Assembly (NCBI GenBank): GCA_017849615.1
Contig: JAFIGS010000029.1
Coordinates: 1-64,000 of the forward strand
Source of the DNA: Pseudolabrys sp.
GTDB lineage: Bacteria > Pseudomonadota > Alphaproteobacteria > Rhizobiales > Xanthobacteraceae
Direction: 5' to 3'
Length of the DNA stretch: 64,000 bases
Shown: positions 16,066 through 25,187 of the stretch, in pieces
How the letters are laid out: every line of letters starts with the position of its first letter
Numbering within the stretch: position 1 is the stretch's first letter
The notes under the pieces: model-generated
The model's database searches: none
Told to the model about the DNA's origin: nothing
What the model saw: the letters and a program-made list of their open reading frames with translations, nothing else
Program-made: the position numbers and the translations under genes

Positions 16066-17880
16066 GTGACCGGGCTCAGGCTATCACGCCGGGCCTTCGT
16101 CGCCGGCGGAATGGCCATCGCGTCAGGCCTTCCGCTGCGGCCGGCTTCGGCCAGTTCCTCGACCCACGCTCTCTCGATGCACGGCGAGCCGGCATGGCCG
16201 GCCGGTTTTGCGGCGCCGACCTACGTCAACCGCAATGCGCCCCAGGGCGGCCAGTTGACCCATGGCGTCCTCGGCACTTTCGACAGCCTCAATCCCTTCA
16301 TTGTGAAGGGACTTCCCGCGGTCAACATCCGCGGCTACGTCATCGAGAGCCTGCTGGCGCGCGGCTATGACGAGCCCTTCACCCTCTATGGCTTGCTCGC
16401 CGACGGTGTCGTCACCGACGCGAGCCGCAGCTTTGTGACGTTCACCATCAACGAGAAGGCGCGCTTTGCCGATGGCCGCAAGGTCACCGCTGACGACGTG
16501 GTGTTCTCGTTCAACCTGCTGCGCGAACGCGGCCGCCCGTTGTTTGGAATCTATTACAGCAAGGTCGCCAAGGTCGAAGCCCGGGACGAGCGGACCGTTC
16601 ACTTCGATCTGACCGGCGCCGACGATCGCGAACTGCCGCTCATTCTCGGCCTGATGCCGGTGCTGGCCAGGCACGCCATCGACCCGGCGAAGTTCGAAGA
16701 CACGACGTTCGAGGCGCCGCTCGGCAGCGGGCCCTATCGCGTTGCGGCGGTACGGCCGGGCGACAGCGTCACCTTCACGCGTAACCGCGACTACTGGGGC
16801 CGCGATCTCGGCATCAACCGCGGCCTGTGGAATTTCGACACCATTCGCTTCGACTATTATCGCGACGGCAACACGCATTTCGAGGCGTTCAAGCGCGGCG
16901 ATTGCGACGTGCGGCTCGAGACCGATCCCGGACGCTGGCAGACCGCCTACGATTTTCCGGCGCTACGCAACGGCAGCGCCGTCAAGGAAGGCCTGCCTTA
17001 TGGTCTGCCGAAAGGCATGGACGGATTGGTGTTCAACACGCGGCGCGCGATCTTCGCCGACATCCGCGTACGCGAGGCGCTGCTGTCGCTGTTCGACTTC
17101 GAATGGATCAACCACACTTACTTTTTCGATCTCTACCGGCGCACCGCGTCGTATTTCGACGGCTGCGATCTGTCGGCGCATGGCGCTCCCGCCAATGCCC
17201 GCGAGATGGAGTTGCTGGCGCCCTTCCCGAACGCGGTGCGCGCCGATGTCATGGCGGGCGAGTGGGCGCCGCCGGTGACCGACGGCTCCGGGCGCGACCG
17301 CAAGATGCTGCGCCGCGCGCTCGATCTGTTCGCCGAAGCCGGATACGCGCTCAAGGGGCAGAAGCTCGTCAGCACGAAGACCGGCGCGGCCTTTGCGTTC
17401 GAGATCGTCTGCACCACGCGCGACCAGGAACGCCTCGGCCTCGCATACAGCGCCAGCCTCAAGCGCGTCGGCATCGAAGCACTGGTGCGCACCATCGATG
17501 CGACGCAGTTCGAACGCCGGCGCATCGCCTTCGATTTCGACATGATACAGTACCGCTGGGACCAGTCCCTGTCGCCCGGCAACGAGCAACTGTTCTACTG
17601 GGGCTCGGACGCCGCCGACCAGAACGGCAGCCGCAACTACATGGGCGTCAGGTCGAAGGCCGTGGACGCGATGATCGGCGCGATGCTGGCGGCGACCGAA
17701 CGCGACGACTTCGTCGCCGCGACCCGTGCCCTGGACCGTGTCTTGCTGTCCGGTTTCTACGTCATACCGTTGTATTTTCCACCGGTGCAGTGGGTGGCGC
17801 GCTGGACGCGAATCGCGCATCCGACGCAAACTTCATTATTCGGCTATCTGCCGGAGACGTGGTGGCGTGCGGACGTGTGA
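16066..17880 (+). CDS. Extracellular solute-binding protein, family 5 (YejA-like)
   Basis: A 604-residue periplasmic binding protein for an oligopeptide-type ABC importer. It begins at GTG 16066; a start at the next ATG would remove the twin-arginine motif SRRAFVAGG, so the GTG is favoured although no strong ribosome site precedes it. The mature N-terminus (ALSMHGEPAWPAGF, YVNRNAPQGGQL) closely follows the YejA pattern, and GPYRVAAVRPGDSVTFTRN and FNTRRAIFADIRVREAL are family-5 signatures. Unlike the usual yejABEF arrangement, no permease or ATPase genes are adjacent, so it must share a transporter encoded elsewhere or act alone. It is divergent from the IalB-family gene. Confidence 0.87.
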   Translation: MTGLRLSRRAFVAGGMAIASGLPLRPASASSSTHALSMHGEPAWPAGFAAPTYVNRNAPQGGQLTHGVLGTFDSLNPFIVKGLPAVNIRGYVIESLLARGYDEPFTLYGLLADGVVTDASRSFVTFTINEKARFADGRKVTADDVVFSFNLLRERGRPLFGIYYSKVAKVEARDERTVHFDLTGADDRELPLILGLMPVLARHAIDPAKFEDTTFEAPLGSGPYRVAAVRPGDSVTFTRNRDYWGRDLGINRGLWNFDTIRFDYYRDGNTHFEAFKRGDCDVRLETDPGRWQTAYDFPALRNGSAVKEGLPYGLPKGMDGLVFNTRRAIFADIRVREALLSLFDFEWINHTYFFDLYRRTASYFDGCDLSAHGAPANAREMELLAPFPNAVRADVMAGEWAPPVTDGSGRDRKMLRRALDLFAEAGYALKGQKLVSTKTGAAFAFEIVCTTRDQERLGLAYSASLKRVGIEALVRTIDATQFERRRIAFDFDMIQYRWDQSLSPGNEQLFYWGSDAADQNGSRNYMGVRSKAVDAMIGAMLAATERDDFVAATRALDRVLLSGFYVIPLYFPPVQWVARWTRIAHPTQTSLFGYLPETWWRADV

Positions 17881-17975
17881 TGTCCGCGGCCTGCCCTTCG
17901 ATTCATGGTGCGGCGTGTTGGTGCTGCGTTCCTGTGGCGCCTGCGTTTTCTGGCGCCTGACCATCTGGAATTTTG

Positions 17976-19493
17976 ATGATCCTGCGCGCAGAGACAGGCG
18001 CAAGCGGCACCGAGAAGGTTGAGGCGGGGCGTCCGACTCTCGACGACCTGTTTCGTCGCGCCGCGGTCCACGATCCGAATGCGCTGGCGCTCGTCGATCC
18101 GCCGAACCGGCCCTTGTTCACGGACGGCGTGCCGCGCAGGCTGACCTATGCGCAGGCCGACCGCGCCATCTCGGCGCTCGCCGCCAAGTTCTGCCGCGCC
18201 GGCCTGCAGGCCGATACGCTGGTGGCGATCCAGCTTCCGAATACCGTCGAAGCGGTGATTACGCTGCTGGCGGTATTGCGCGCCGGCATGATCGCCATTC
18301 CGCTGCCCGTGCTGTGGCGGCAGCACGAAATTGTCGCGGCGTTGCGCCCGCTCGGCGCCAAGGCGATCGTGACGGCCTCGCGCATCGGCAATGTGAGCCA
18401 CGCCGACATCGCCGGCGAGGTCGGCGCCGAACTGTTTTCCATCCGTTTTGTCTGCGGCTTCGGCGATGACCTGCCCGACGGTGTGTTGACGCTCGACGAC
18501 ATCTTCGACACGCAGACCGCTTCCACGGTGCCGCGCACCTTGCGCGGCGGTCAGGCGGCCGAGCACGTCGCCGTGGTGACGCTCGACGTGACGCCGGCGG
18601 GCCGCGTGCCGGTCGCGCGCAGCCACAGCGAACTGATCGCCGGCGGACTGGCGCTGGCGCAGGAGATCGGCGTCGGCCCGCACATGTCGCTGCTGGCGGC
18701 GATCCCGCCCTCGTCCTTTGCCGGACTGGCAACCTCGATCGTGCCGTGGCTGTTCGGCGGCGGCTGCCTGTCGCTGCATCACGGCTTCGACGCCAGGGCT
18801 TTTGCCGAGCAGATCGGCGCCGGCATCACCACAGCCATCGTCCCGGGTCCCGCCCTCGCGCCGCTGGTCAAGGCGGGCCGGCTGCAGTCGCCGACGAACG
18901 TCGTGGCGCTGTGGCGCTCGCCCGAGCAACTCAACCTGTCGGCAACATGGAATGGCGCGGCGCGGCTGATCGACGTCTCGGCCTTCGGCGAACTCGGCCT
19001 TGTCGCTCTGCCGCGCGACGCCGAAGGCCTGCCGGCGGCGATGCCGCTCGGCCCCGTCGGCGCGCCGCACGACGTCGAGACCGCGCGCGGCAAGACCGGC
19101 ACGCTGCTCCTGCGGGGCGCGATGGTGCCGAAATCGGCGTTTCCGCCCGGCATCGAGCGCGGCGCCGAGCCATATCTCGCCGCCGATAAAGAGGGCTTCG
19201 TCGAAACCGGCTTCACCTGCCGCTTGGACGATACGGACGGCACCCTGTCGGTAAGCGGTCCGCCCGGCGGCATCGCCGTCATCGGCGGCTATCGCTTCAC
19301 CACCCGCGACCTCGAGGGCCAGGTATCGATGGCCGACCCCGCGGCCACCATCGTCGCCCTGCCCGGCGGCCTCATGGCCCAGAAACTTGCCGGCAGCGCG
19401 CTCGACAACGCCGAGGTGGCGGCCGCCATCCTTGCCCAGGGCGGCAGCCCGCTCATTGCCGCGGCCTTCAAGGCGCGCGGCCTGGCCGCCTGA
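17976..19493 (+). CDS. Acyl-CoA synthetase-like protein with degenerate AMP-binding motifs
   Basis: A 505-residue member of the ANL (AMP-dependent synthetase/ligase) superfamily by overall layout: LTYAQADRAISALAAKF, LVAIQLPNTVEAVITLLAVLRAGMIAIPL and SLLAAIPPSSFAGL are typical. The diagnostic phosphate-binding loop (usually YTSGTTGxPK) is replaced by VVTLDVTPAGRVPVARSHSEL, lacking the Ser/Thr/Gly run, and no clear YGxTE or TGD motif follows. It may therefore be a non-adenylating paralogue or have altered chemistry. The ATG at 17976 is preferred over TTG 17973. It lies 95 bp after the YejA-like gene in the same direction. Confidence 0.75.
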   Translation: MILRAETGASGTEKVEAGRPTLDDLFRRAAVHDPNALALVDPPNRPLFTDGVPRRLTYAQADRAISALAAKFCRAGLQADTLVAIQLPNTVEAVITLLAVLRAGMIAIPLPVLWRQHEIVAALRPLGAKAIVTASRIGNVSHADIAGEVGAELFSIRFVCGFGDDLPDGVLTLDDIFDTQTASTVPRTLRGGQAAEHVAVVTLDVTPAGRVPVARSHSELIAGGLALAQEIGVGPHMSLLAAIPPSSFAGLATSIVPWLFGGGCLSLHHGFDARAFAEQIGAGITTAIVPGPALAPLVKAGRLQSPTNVVALWRSPEQLNLSATWNGAARLIDVSAFGELGLVALPRDAEGLPAAMPLGPVGAPHDVETARGKTGTLLLRGAMVPKSAFPPGIERGAEPYLAADKEGFVETGFTCRLDDTDGTLSVSGPPGGIAVIGGYRFTTRDLEGQVSMADPAATIVALPGGLMAQKLAGSALDNAEVAAAILAQGGSPLIAAAFKARGLAA

Positions 19494-19627
19494 CTTATTT
19501 GTTTTTCTATGTTTGTTTGTCGTTGACGCGGCGTTAAGGGCCGCATGCCTATGGTTTGCGACCTGTTAGGCGCGGCTCGATGCACGGGCCGTGTTTGTTG
19601 CGTAACTTTTGTACAGCGTTGCGTATC

Positions 19628-20893
19628 ATGTCGCTGCAAGGTCCCGTGCTGGTGGTCTCGGATAATCCGGCCGCCGCTGCCGTCGAGGCTCTGAGTGCCG
19701 CCGGCGCTTTCCCCGTCATTGAAACCAAATGGCCCGACGCCCCGACCGCCTTCGTGTCGGTCAAGCCGGCGGCCATCGTCATTGCCGAGCCCGGCGCGCC
19801 GGCCAGCGAAGCCTCCGGCCGCATGCTGGCGCTGCAGGTCGCGACATCCCAGGGCGCCATCGTCCCGATCGTCGCCATGGCCGATGCCGACCACGACGCC
19901 GCCATTCCGACCGCGCTGACGGCCGACCTCGCCGAGCCATTCGAGTGCATGATCGGGCGCCTGCAGTCCGCACTGCGCGTGCGCGCGTTGCATTCCAGCG
20001 TCCTGCGCCGGATCGAAACCTTCGCCGCCCAGGGCGGCACGATGCCCGCACTGCCGATCGGCGACCCGCTCGATGACGCGACGGTGCTCGTGGCCGGCCG
20101 CGGCTCGCTTTATCCGGCACTCAGCGTCGCCATGGGCGAACAGGCCAAGATCGTCGGCGCCCTCAGCGTCGAGGCCGCCGCGCGTCATCTCGAGGAGCGC
20201 GACATCGACGGCATCGTCATCGGCGACGGCTTCTCGCCGCGCATGATCGAGGCCTTTCTTGCTCTCCTTGCGCAGGAGGCACGATTCCACGAAATCCCCG
20301 TCGCCGTGATGGGCGAGATTCCGCCGGGCTACGAAGGCGGTCTGCCGAACCTCGACAGCATCCGCCAGGCCCCGCAGCGGCTGGTGTCACGCATGGTGCC
20401 GCTGGTGCGCCTGCACGCGCTGCAATCGCGCCTCAAGCGCATGCTGCATTCGCTCGATACCGACGGCCTGTTCGATCCGCGTACCGGGTTGCTCACGCCG
20501 GAAGCTTTCTGGCGCGAGCTCAACAAGGCGGTCGCCGAAGCCGCCGACCGCAGCCACGCGTTGACGCTCGCCCGCTTCGCCTTCGACGGCGCCCACGATA
20601 CGCGCAGCCTGTTCGACGGCGCCCGCCTCGCCAGCAAGCTGGTGCGCAATATCGACTTCGCCTGCGGTGACGACGATGGCGCGCTCCTGGTCGCTTTCAC
20701 ACAGACCGATCTGCGCAGCGCTCATGTTGTTGCCCGCCGTGTTGCCGCCGCCGTCAAGCACGTGATGCGCGCGCCGGCCAACCCGAACGGCCGCATTTCG
20801 GCCAATGTCACGCTCGCCTCGTTCAAGAACGGCGATACGCTGCAAAGCCTGATGCAACGCGTCATGGACAGCCCCCTGGTTGCGGCCGAATAG
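19628..20893 (+). CDS. Degenerate GGDEF-domain protein with receiver-like N-terminus
   Basis: A 421-residue cytosolic protein. Two segments resemble response-receiver folds (residues 1-125, PVLVVSDNPAAAAVEALSAAG; residues 145-265, with IDGIVIGDG). The last 160 residues resemble a GGDEF domain start (DGLFDPRTGLLTPEAFWREL) but the signature loop reads ACGDDDGALL instead of GGDEF, so cyclic-di-GMP synthesis is unlikely; it may bind GTP or act as a protein-interaction module. The phosphoacceptor aspartate is also not convincing in either receiver-like part. The start at ATG 19628 is a choice among several in-frame candidates. Confidence 0.65.
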   Translation: MSLQGPVLVVSDNPAAAAVEALSAAGAFPVIETKWPDAPTAFVSVKPAAIVIAEPGAPASEASGRMLALQVATSQGAIVPIVAMADADHDAAIPTALTADLAEPFECMIGRLQSALRVRALHSSVLRRIETFAAQGGTMPALPIGDPLDDATVLVAGRGSLYPALSVAMGEQAKIVGALSVEAAARHLEERDIDGIVIGDGFSPRMIEAFLALLAQEARFHEIPVAVMGEIPPGYEGGLPNLDSIRQAPQRLVSRMVPLVRLHALQSRLKRMLHSLDTDGLFDPRTGLLTPEAFWRELNKAVAEAADRSHALTLARFAFDGAHDTRSLFDGARLASKLVRNIDFACGDDDGALLVAFTQTDLRSAHVVARRVAAAVKHVMRAPANPNGRISANVTLASFKNGDTLQSLMQRVMDSPLVAAE

Positions 20894-20903
20894 CGGACTA
20901 ACT

Positions 20904-20930
20904 AGGTTACTCGGGAACAAGGAGTAACCT
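20904..20930 (+). promoter_or_regulatory. Hairpin occluding the ribosome-binding site of the FrnE-like gene
   Basis: AGGTTACTC at 20904-20912 is the exact reverse complement of GAGTAACCT at 20922-20930, with a 9-base loop. The Shine-Dalgarno AAGGAG (20919-20924) lies half in the loop and half in the 3' arm, and the start ATG follows at 20932. This geometry could block ribosome access until opened, like an RNA thermometer or protein-controlled leader. Confidence 0.6.
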
Positions 20931-20931
20931 C

Positions 20932-21579
20932 ATGACCCAGCCCGTCCGGATCGACGTCGTGTCCGACATCGTTTGCCCGTGGTGCTTCATCGGCAAGAAG
21001 CGGCTGGAACAGGCGATCGCCCTGCAGCCGGATATTCCGGTCGAGGTGCATTACCGCCCCTATTTCCTCAATGACTGGATCCCCCGCGACGGTATTTCGC
21101 GGCTCGACTACCTGACGGCCAAGTTCGGCGGCCCCGACCGCTACAAGGAAATCGCCGGACGCGTACAGGCGGCCGCCGCCAGCGAAGGGCTCGTCTACGA
21201 CGCCGACAACATCAAGAGCCAGCCCAATACCATCGACGCCCACCGCCTGATCCGCTGGGCCGCCGGCATCGGCAAGGCGGGCGCGATGAAGCAGCGCCTG
21301 ATGGATCTCTATTTCACCGAGGGCGCCGACCTCACCAACAAGGCCGTGCTGGTCCAGGCCGCGACCGATATCGGGCTCGACCCGGAAGACATCCGCGCCG
21401 CGCTGGACAGCGATCAGGACGTCGCCGCCGTGACGCAGGAAGCCGAGAGCGCCAAGGAAGCCGGTATCCAGGGCGTGCCGATGTTCATCTTCGGCGGCAA
21501 GTTCGCGGTATCTGGCGCGCAGTCGCCGGAATACCTGGCGGAAGCCATTTCCCGCACGGCGCAGGAAGCGGCGGAGTAG
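20932..21579 (+). CDS. DsbA-family oxidoreductase (FrnE-like)
   Basis: A 215-residue thioredoxin-fold protein without a signal peptide, so cytosolic. The redox motif CPWC appears in SDIVCPWCFIGKKRLEQAI, followed by an alpha-helical insertion and the cis-proline region GIQGVPMFIFGGKFAVSGAQ, which matches the FrnE / polyketide-linked DsbA branch. Homologues are proposed to act as disulfide isomerases or glutathione-independent oxidoreductases in stress responses. Its ribosome-binding site sits inside a perfect hairpin. It converges with mfd across a dispersed repeat. Confidence 0.9.
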   Translation: MTQPVRIDVVSDIVCPWCFIGKKRLEQAIALQPDIPVEVHYRPYFLNDWIPRDGISRLDYLTAKFGGPDRYKEIAGRVQAAAASEGLVYDADNIKSQPNTIDAHRLIRWAAGIGKAGAMKQRLMDLYFTEGADLTNKAVLVQAATDIGLDPEDIRAALDSDQDVAAVTQEAESAKEAGIQGVPMFIFGGKFAVSGAQSPEYLAEAISRTAQEAAE

Positions 21580-21588
21580 CCGCAATCG

Positions 21589-21632
21589 CTCGTCCTTCGA
21601 GGCGCCCGCTTCGCGCGCCTCCTCAGGACGAG
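21589..21632. repeat. Dispersed palindromic repeat (CTCGTCCT type)
   Basis: CTCGTCCT at 21589-21596 pairs with AGGACGAG at 21625-21632, with GAGGCGC and GCGCCTC inner arms around a CCGCTTCG-like centre. This form (TCGTCCTTCGAGGCGC...) resembles a family common in Bradyrhizobium-like genomes. It sits exactly between the convergent FrnE-like and mfd genes and may serve as a transcription barrier. Confidence 0.7.
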
Positions 21633-21640
21633 GTCCTCAG

Positions 21641-24600
21641 TCAAGCCGCCTTCGCCTTGATCGCGATGCTCGACAGCCGCCGCACGATGGCCATGGCGCC
21701 CTTGAGGCGATCCTCGGGCCTGTCCCAGTCGTCGAGGAAGACGAGGCGCTGACCGTTCTTGTCGTTGCGTACCTTCACGCTCGCGGCGTGGTCGCGAATA
21801 AAGATCATCAATCCTTCCGGGTTGGCGAATTCATTGTCGCGGAACGACAGCACCGCCCCCTTCGGCCCGGCATCGAGCTTGTCGACATTGGCCTTGCGGC
21901 ACAGCGCCTTGATCTGCACGATCTGCAGAAGATGCTCGACGTCCTTCGGCAGCGGCCCGAAGCGATCGACCATTTCGGCGGCGAAGCTATCGATGTCGCG
22001 CTCCTCCTCCATGTCGGCGAGCCGGCGGTAGAGCGCGAGGCGCACCGACAGATCGGCGACGTAGTCCTCGGGGATGAGGATCGGCATGCCGATGGTAATC
22101 TGCGGCGACCAGCGATCCTCGACCACGTCGGTAATGCCGGCCTTGGCGCTGGTGACCGCCTCCTCCAGCATCTGCTGATAGAGCTCGAAGCCCACTTCCT
22201 TGATGTGGCCGGACTGCTCCTCGCCGAGCAAGTTGCCGGCGCCGCGAATATCGAGGTCGTGCGAAGCCAGTTGGAAGCCGGCGCCGAGCGTATCGAGCGA
22301 CTGCAGCACCTTGAGCCGGCGCTCCGCCTGCACCGTGATGGTGCGGTTCACCGGCAGCGTCAGCAGCGCATAGGCGCGCAGCTTGGAGCGGCCGACGCGG
22401 CCACGGAGCTGATAGAGCTGCGCCAGACCGAACATGTCGGCGCGGTGGACGATCAGCGTGTTCGCGGTCGGAATGTCGAGGCCGGATTCGACGATGGTGG
22501 TCGAGAGCAGCACGTCGTATTTGCCATCGTAGAAGGCCGACATGATGTCGTCGAGCACGGTCGGCGCCATCTGGCCGTGGGCGACGACGACGCGCACCTC
22601 CGGCACGTGCTTGTCGAGGAAATCCTTGGCGCCAGCGAGATCCTCGATGCGGGGGCAAACATAGAAGGCCTGGCCGCCGCGGTACTTCTCGCGCAGCAGC
22701 GCCTCGCGCACCACCAGCGGGTCGAACGGCGTGACGAAGGTGCGCACAGCGAGACGATCGACCGGCGGCGAAGCGATGATCGACAGGTCGCGCACGCCGG
22801 TCAGCGCCAGTTGCAGAGTGCGCGGGATCGGCGTCGCCGTCAGCGTCAGCACATGGACCTCGGCGCGCAGCGATTTCAGACGCTCTTTATGCGAGACGCC
22901 GAAATGCTGCTCCTCGTCCACCACGACGAGGCCGAGATCCTTGAACGTGATGGCCTTGCCGAGCACGGCATGGGTGCCGACGACGATATCGACCGAGCCA
23001 TCCGCGAGCCCCTTCTTGTTGGCGGTGAGCTGCGCCGCCGGCACCAGCCGCGACAATTGCGCAACGTTGACGGGGAAGCCGCGGAAGCGCTCGGAGAAGT
23101 TCTTGAAGTGCTGCCGCGCCAGCAAGGTCGTCGGCACCACCACCGCAACTTGTTTGCCGTTCATCACCGCATCGAACGTGGCGCGCAGCGCGATCTCGGT
23201 CTTGCCGAAACCGACGTCGCCGCAGACGAGGCGATCCATCGGCCGGCCCGAAGCCAGATCGTTGAGCGTGGCGTCGATGGCGGTGAGTTGGTCGTCGGTT
23301 TCCTCATAAGGGAAGCCGGCGGCAAATTCGTCATAGGCGCCCGGCGTGACGGTGAGTTTCGGCGCCTCGCGCAACTGCCGCGCCGCCGCGATCTTGATGA
23401 GTTCGCCGGCCATCTCCAGGATGCGCTTCTTCATCCTGGCCTTGCGGGCCTGCCAGTTGCCGCTGCCGAGCCGGTCGAGCTCGACATTGCTCTGTTCGGA
23501 GCCGTAGCGCGACAGAAGCTCGACGTTCACCACCGGCAGGAACAGCTTGGCGCCTTCGGCGTAGTGAATTTCCAGACAATCCTGCGTCGCGCCGTTCACT
23601 GTGATCGGCTGCAGGCCGATGAAACGGCCGATGCCGTGATCGACATGGACGACGAGATCGCCGGTCGACAGCGAGGTCGCTTCCTGGATGAAGTTGTCGG
23701 CGCGGCGCGCGGCCTTGCGGGTGCGCACCAGACGATCGCCGAGAATGTCCTGCTCGCTGATGACGGCCGCATCGTCGGTGACGAAACCGGCGTCGATGCC
23801 GAGCACCGCGAGCGAAATCTGATGCTTCGGCGCCGTGGCCATCTGCTGCCACGAGCCGATGGACTTGAGATTGACCAGTTTGTGGTCGGCAAGCACATGG
23901 GCCATGCGCTCGCGCGCGCCCTCGCTCCACAGCGCAATGGCGACCCGCTTGCCCTCGCCCTGCAGCTTGCCGACATGCTTGGCGACTGCTTCGAACACAT
24001 TGGCGCCGGGCTCGTTGCGGTCGGTGACGAAGTTATGGCCCGGCGTCGCGCCGATATCGACCACGTCGGCGGCGGGCGGCACGTCGAAGGGATTGAGCTT
24101 GGCGACGGCGAGTTCGCCGAGCCGCTCCTTCCACTCCGCGTCGCCAAGGTAAAGCTTGTCCGGCGGCATCGGCTTGTAGGCCGGCGTCACGCCCTCTTTC
24201 AGCGCCTCGGCGCGCGCCTCGTAGTAGTCCTCGATCTGGGCAAAGCGCTGCTCGATGGCGTCATCGGCCAGCGCCTCGAGCGCGACCGGCGTATCCGGCA
24301 GATAGTCGAACAACGTGTCCATGCCGTCATGGAACAGCGGCAGCCAGTGCTCCATGCCGGGATAGCGGCGGCCTTCGCTCACCGCCTCATACAGCAGGTC
24401 GTCCGGTCCGGCGGCGCCGAACTGCGACACGTAACCGGTGCGGAAGCGGCGGATGGTTTCGGTGATGAGCTGGAATTCGGCGACCGGCACCAGGTCGAGC
24501 TTGCTCATCGACAGTTCGCTGCGCTGGGTCTGCGGGTCGAAGGTCTTGATGCTCTCGACGGAGTCGCCGAAGTAATCGAAGCGCACCGGCAGATCGAGGC

Positions 24601-25153
24601 CCGGCGGAAACAGATCGAGGATGCCGCCGCGCACCGCATATTCGCCGGACTCGCGCACGGTCGAGGCGCGCTGGAAGCCGTTGAGCTCAAGCCACTCGAC
24701 CACGCTCGCCATGCCCAGCACATTGCCCGGCGCGACCGACAGCGCGTGGGTCGCGGTGAACGTCCGCGCCGGCACGCGCTGCGTGATGGCATTGGCGGTG
24801 GTCACCAGGATCGACGGCTTGTCGCGGCCCTTGACGCGCGACAGCCGCGACAAGGTGGTCATGCGCTGGGCGACGATGGCCGCGTTCGGCGACACACGGT
24901 CATAGGGCAGCACGTCCCAGGCCGGGAATTCCATCACCTCGATCTCGGGGCCGAAGAACGCCAGCGCCCGCGACAACTGCGCCATGCGCTGGCCGTCGCG
25001 GCATACGACCGCGAGCGATATGGCCGGCGCATTGGAGCGCGCAGCGATGGCGCGGGCGAGATCGGCGAGCACCAGGCCTTCGGCGCCGTCGGCGACCTGC
25101 GCCAGGGTCAGCACGCGGCCGGGTTTGAGGGCTTGAGCGGGAGATTGCGGCAT
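21641..25153 (-). CDS. mfd: Transcription-repair coupling factor Mfd
   Basis: A 1170-residue DNA translocase that removes stalled RNA polymerase and recruits UvrA to transcription-blocking lesions. In order it has the UvrB-like N-terminal part, the RNA-polymerase-interaction domain (SLSTGDLVVHVDHGIGRFIGL, about residues 500-520), the helicase core with GDVGFGKTEIALRA and DEEQHFGVSHKERLK, and the RecG-like TRG region. Length is close to the E. coli protein (1148). It is 34 bp downstream of sdhE in the same direction. The probable uvrA at the right edge would supply its partner. Long open frames on the opposite strand here are shadows of its codon bias. Confidence 0.97.
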   Translation of the reverse strand: MPQSPAQALKPGRVLTLAQVADGAEGLVLADLARAIAARSNAPAISLAVVCRDGQRMAQLSRALAFFGPEIEVMEFPAWDVLPYDRVSPNAAIVAQRMTTLSRLSRVKGRDKPSILVTTANAITQRVPARTFTATHALSVAPGNVLGMASVVEWLELNGFQRASTVRESGEYAVRGGILDLFPPGLDLPVRFDYFGDSVESIKTFDPQTQRSELSMSKLDLVPVAEFQLITETIRRFRTGYVSQFGAAGPDDLLYEAVSEGRRYPGMEHWLPLFHDGMDTLFDYLPDTPVALEALADDAIEQRFAQIEDYYEARAEALKEGVTPAYKPMPPDKLYLGDAEWKERLGELAVAKLNPFDVPPAADVVDIGATPGHNFVTDRNEPGANVFEAVAKHVGKLQGEGKRVAIALWSEGARERMAHVLADHKLVNLKSIGSWQQMATAPKHQISLAVLGIDAGFVTDDAAVISEQDILGDRLVRTRKAARRADNFIQEATSLSTGDLVVHVDHGIGRFIGLQPITVNGATQDCLEIHYAEGAKLFLPVVNVELLSRYGSEQSNVELDRLGSGNWQARKARMKKRILEMAGELIKIAAARQLREAPKLTVTPGAYDEFAAGFPYEETDDQLTAIDATLNDLASGRPMDRLVCGDVGFGKTEIALRATFDAVMNGKQVAVVVPTTLLARQHFKNFSERFRGFPVNVAQLSRLVPAAQLTANKKGLADGSVDIVVGTHAVLGKAITFKDLGLVVVDEEQHFGVSHKERLKSLRAEVHVLTLTATPIPRTLQLALTGVRDLSIIASPPVDRLAVRTFVTPFDPLVVREALLREKYRGGQAFYVCPRIEDLAGAKDFLDKHVPEVRVVVAHGQMAPTVLDDIMSAFYDGKYDVLLSTTIVESGLDIPTANTLIVHRADMFGLAQLYQLRGRVGRSKLRAYALLTLPVNRTITVQAERRLKVLQSLDTLGAGFQLASHDLDIRGAGNLLGEEQSGHIKEVGFELYQQMLEEAVTSAKAGITDVVEDRWSPQITIGMPILIPEDYVADLSVRLALYRRLADMEEERDIDSFAAEMVDRFGPLPKDVEHLLQIVQIKALCRKANVDKLDAGPKGAVLSFRDNEFANPEGLMIFIRDHAASVKVRNDKNGQRLVFLDDWDRPEDRLKGAMAIVRRLSSIAIKAKAA

Positions 25154-25187
25154 CGAATTCCAGTCTTCGTCGTCTTGATCGTCGGGC

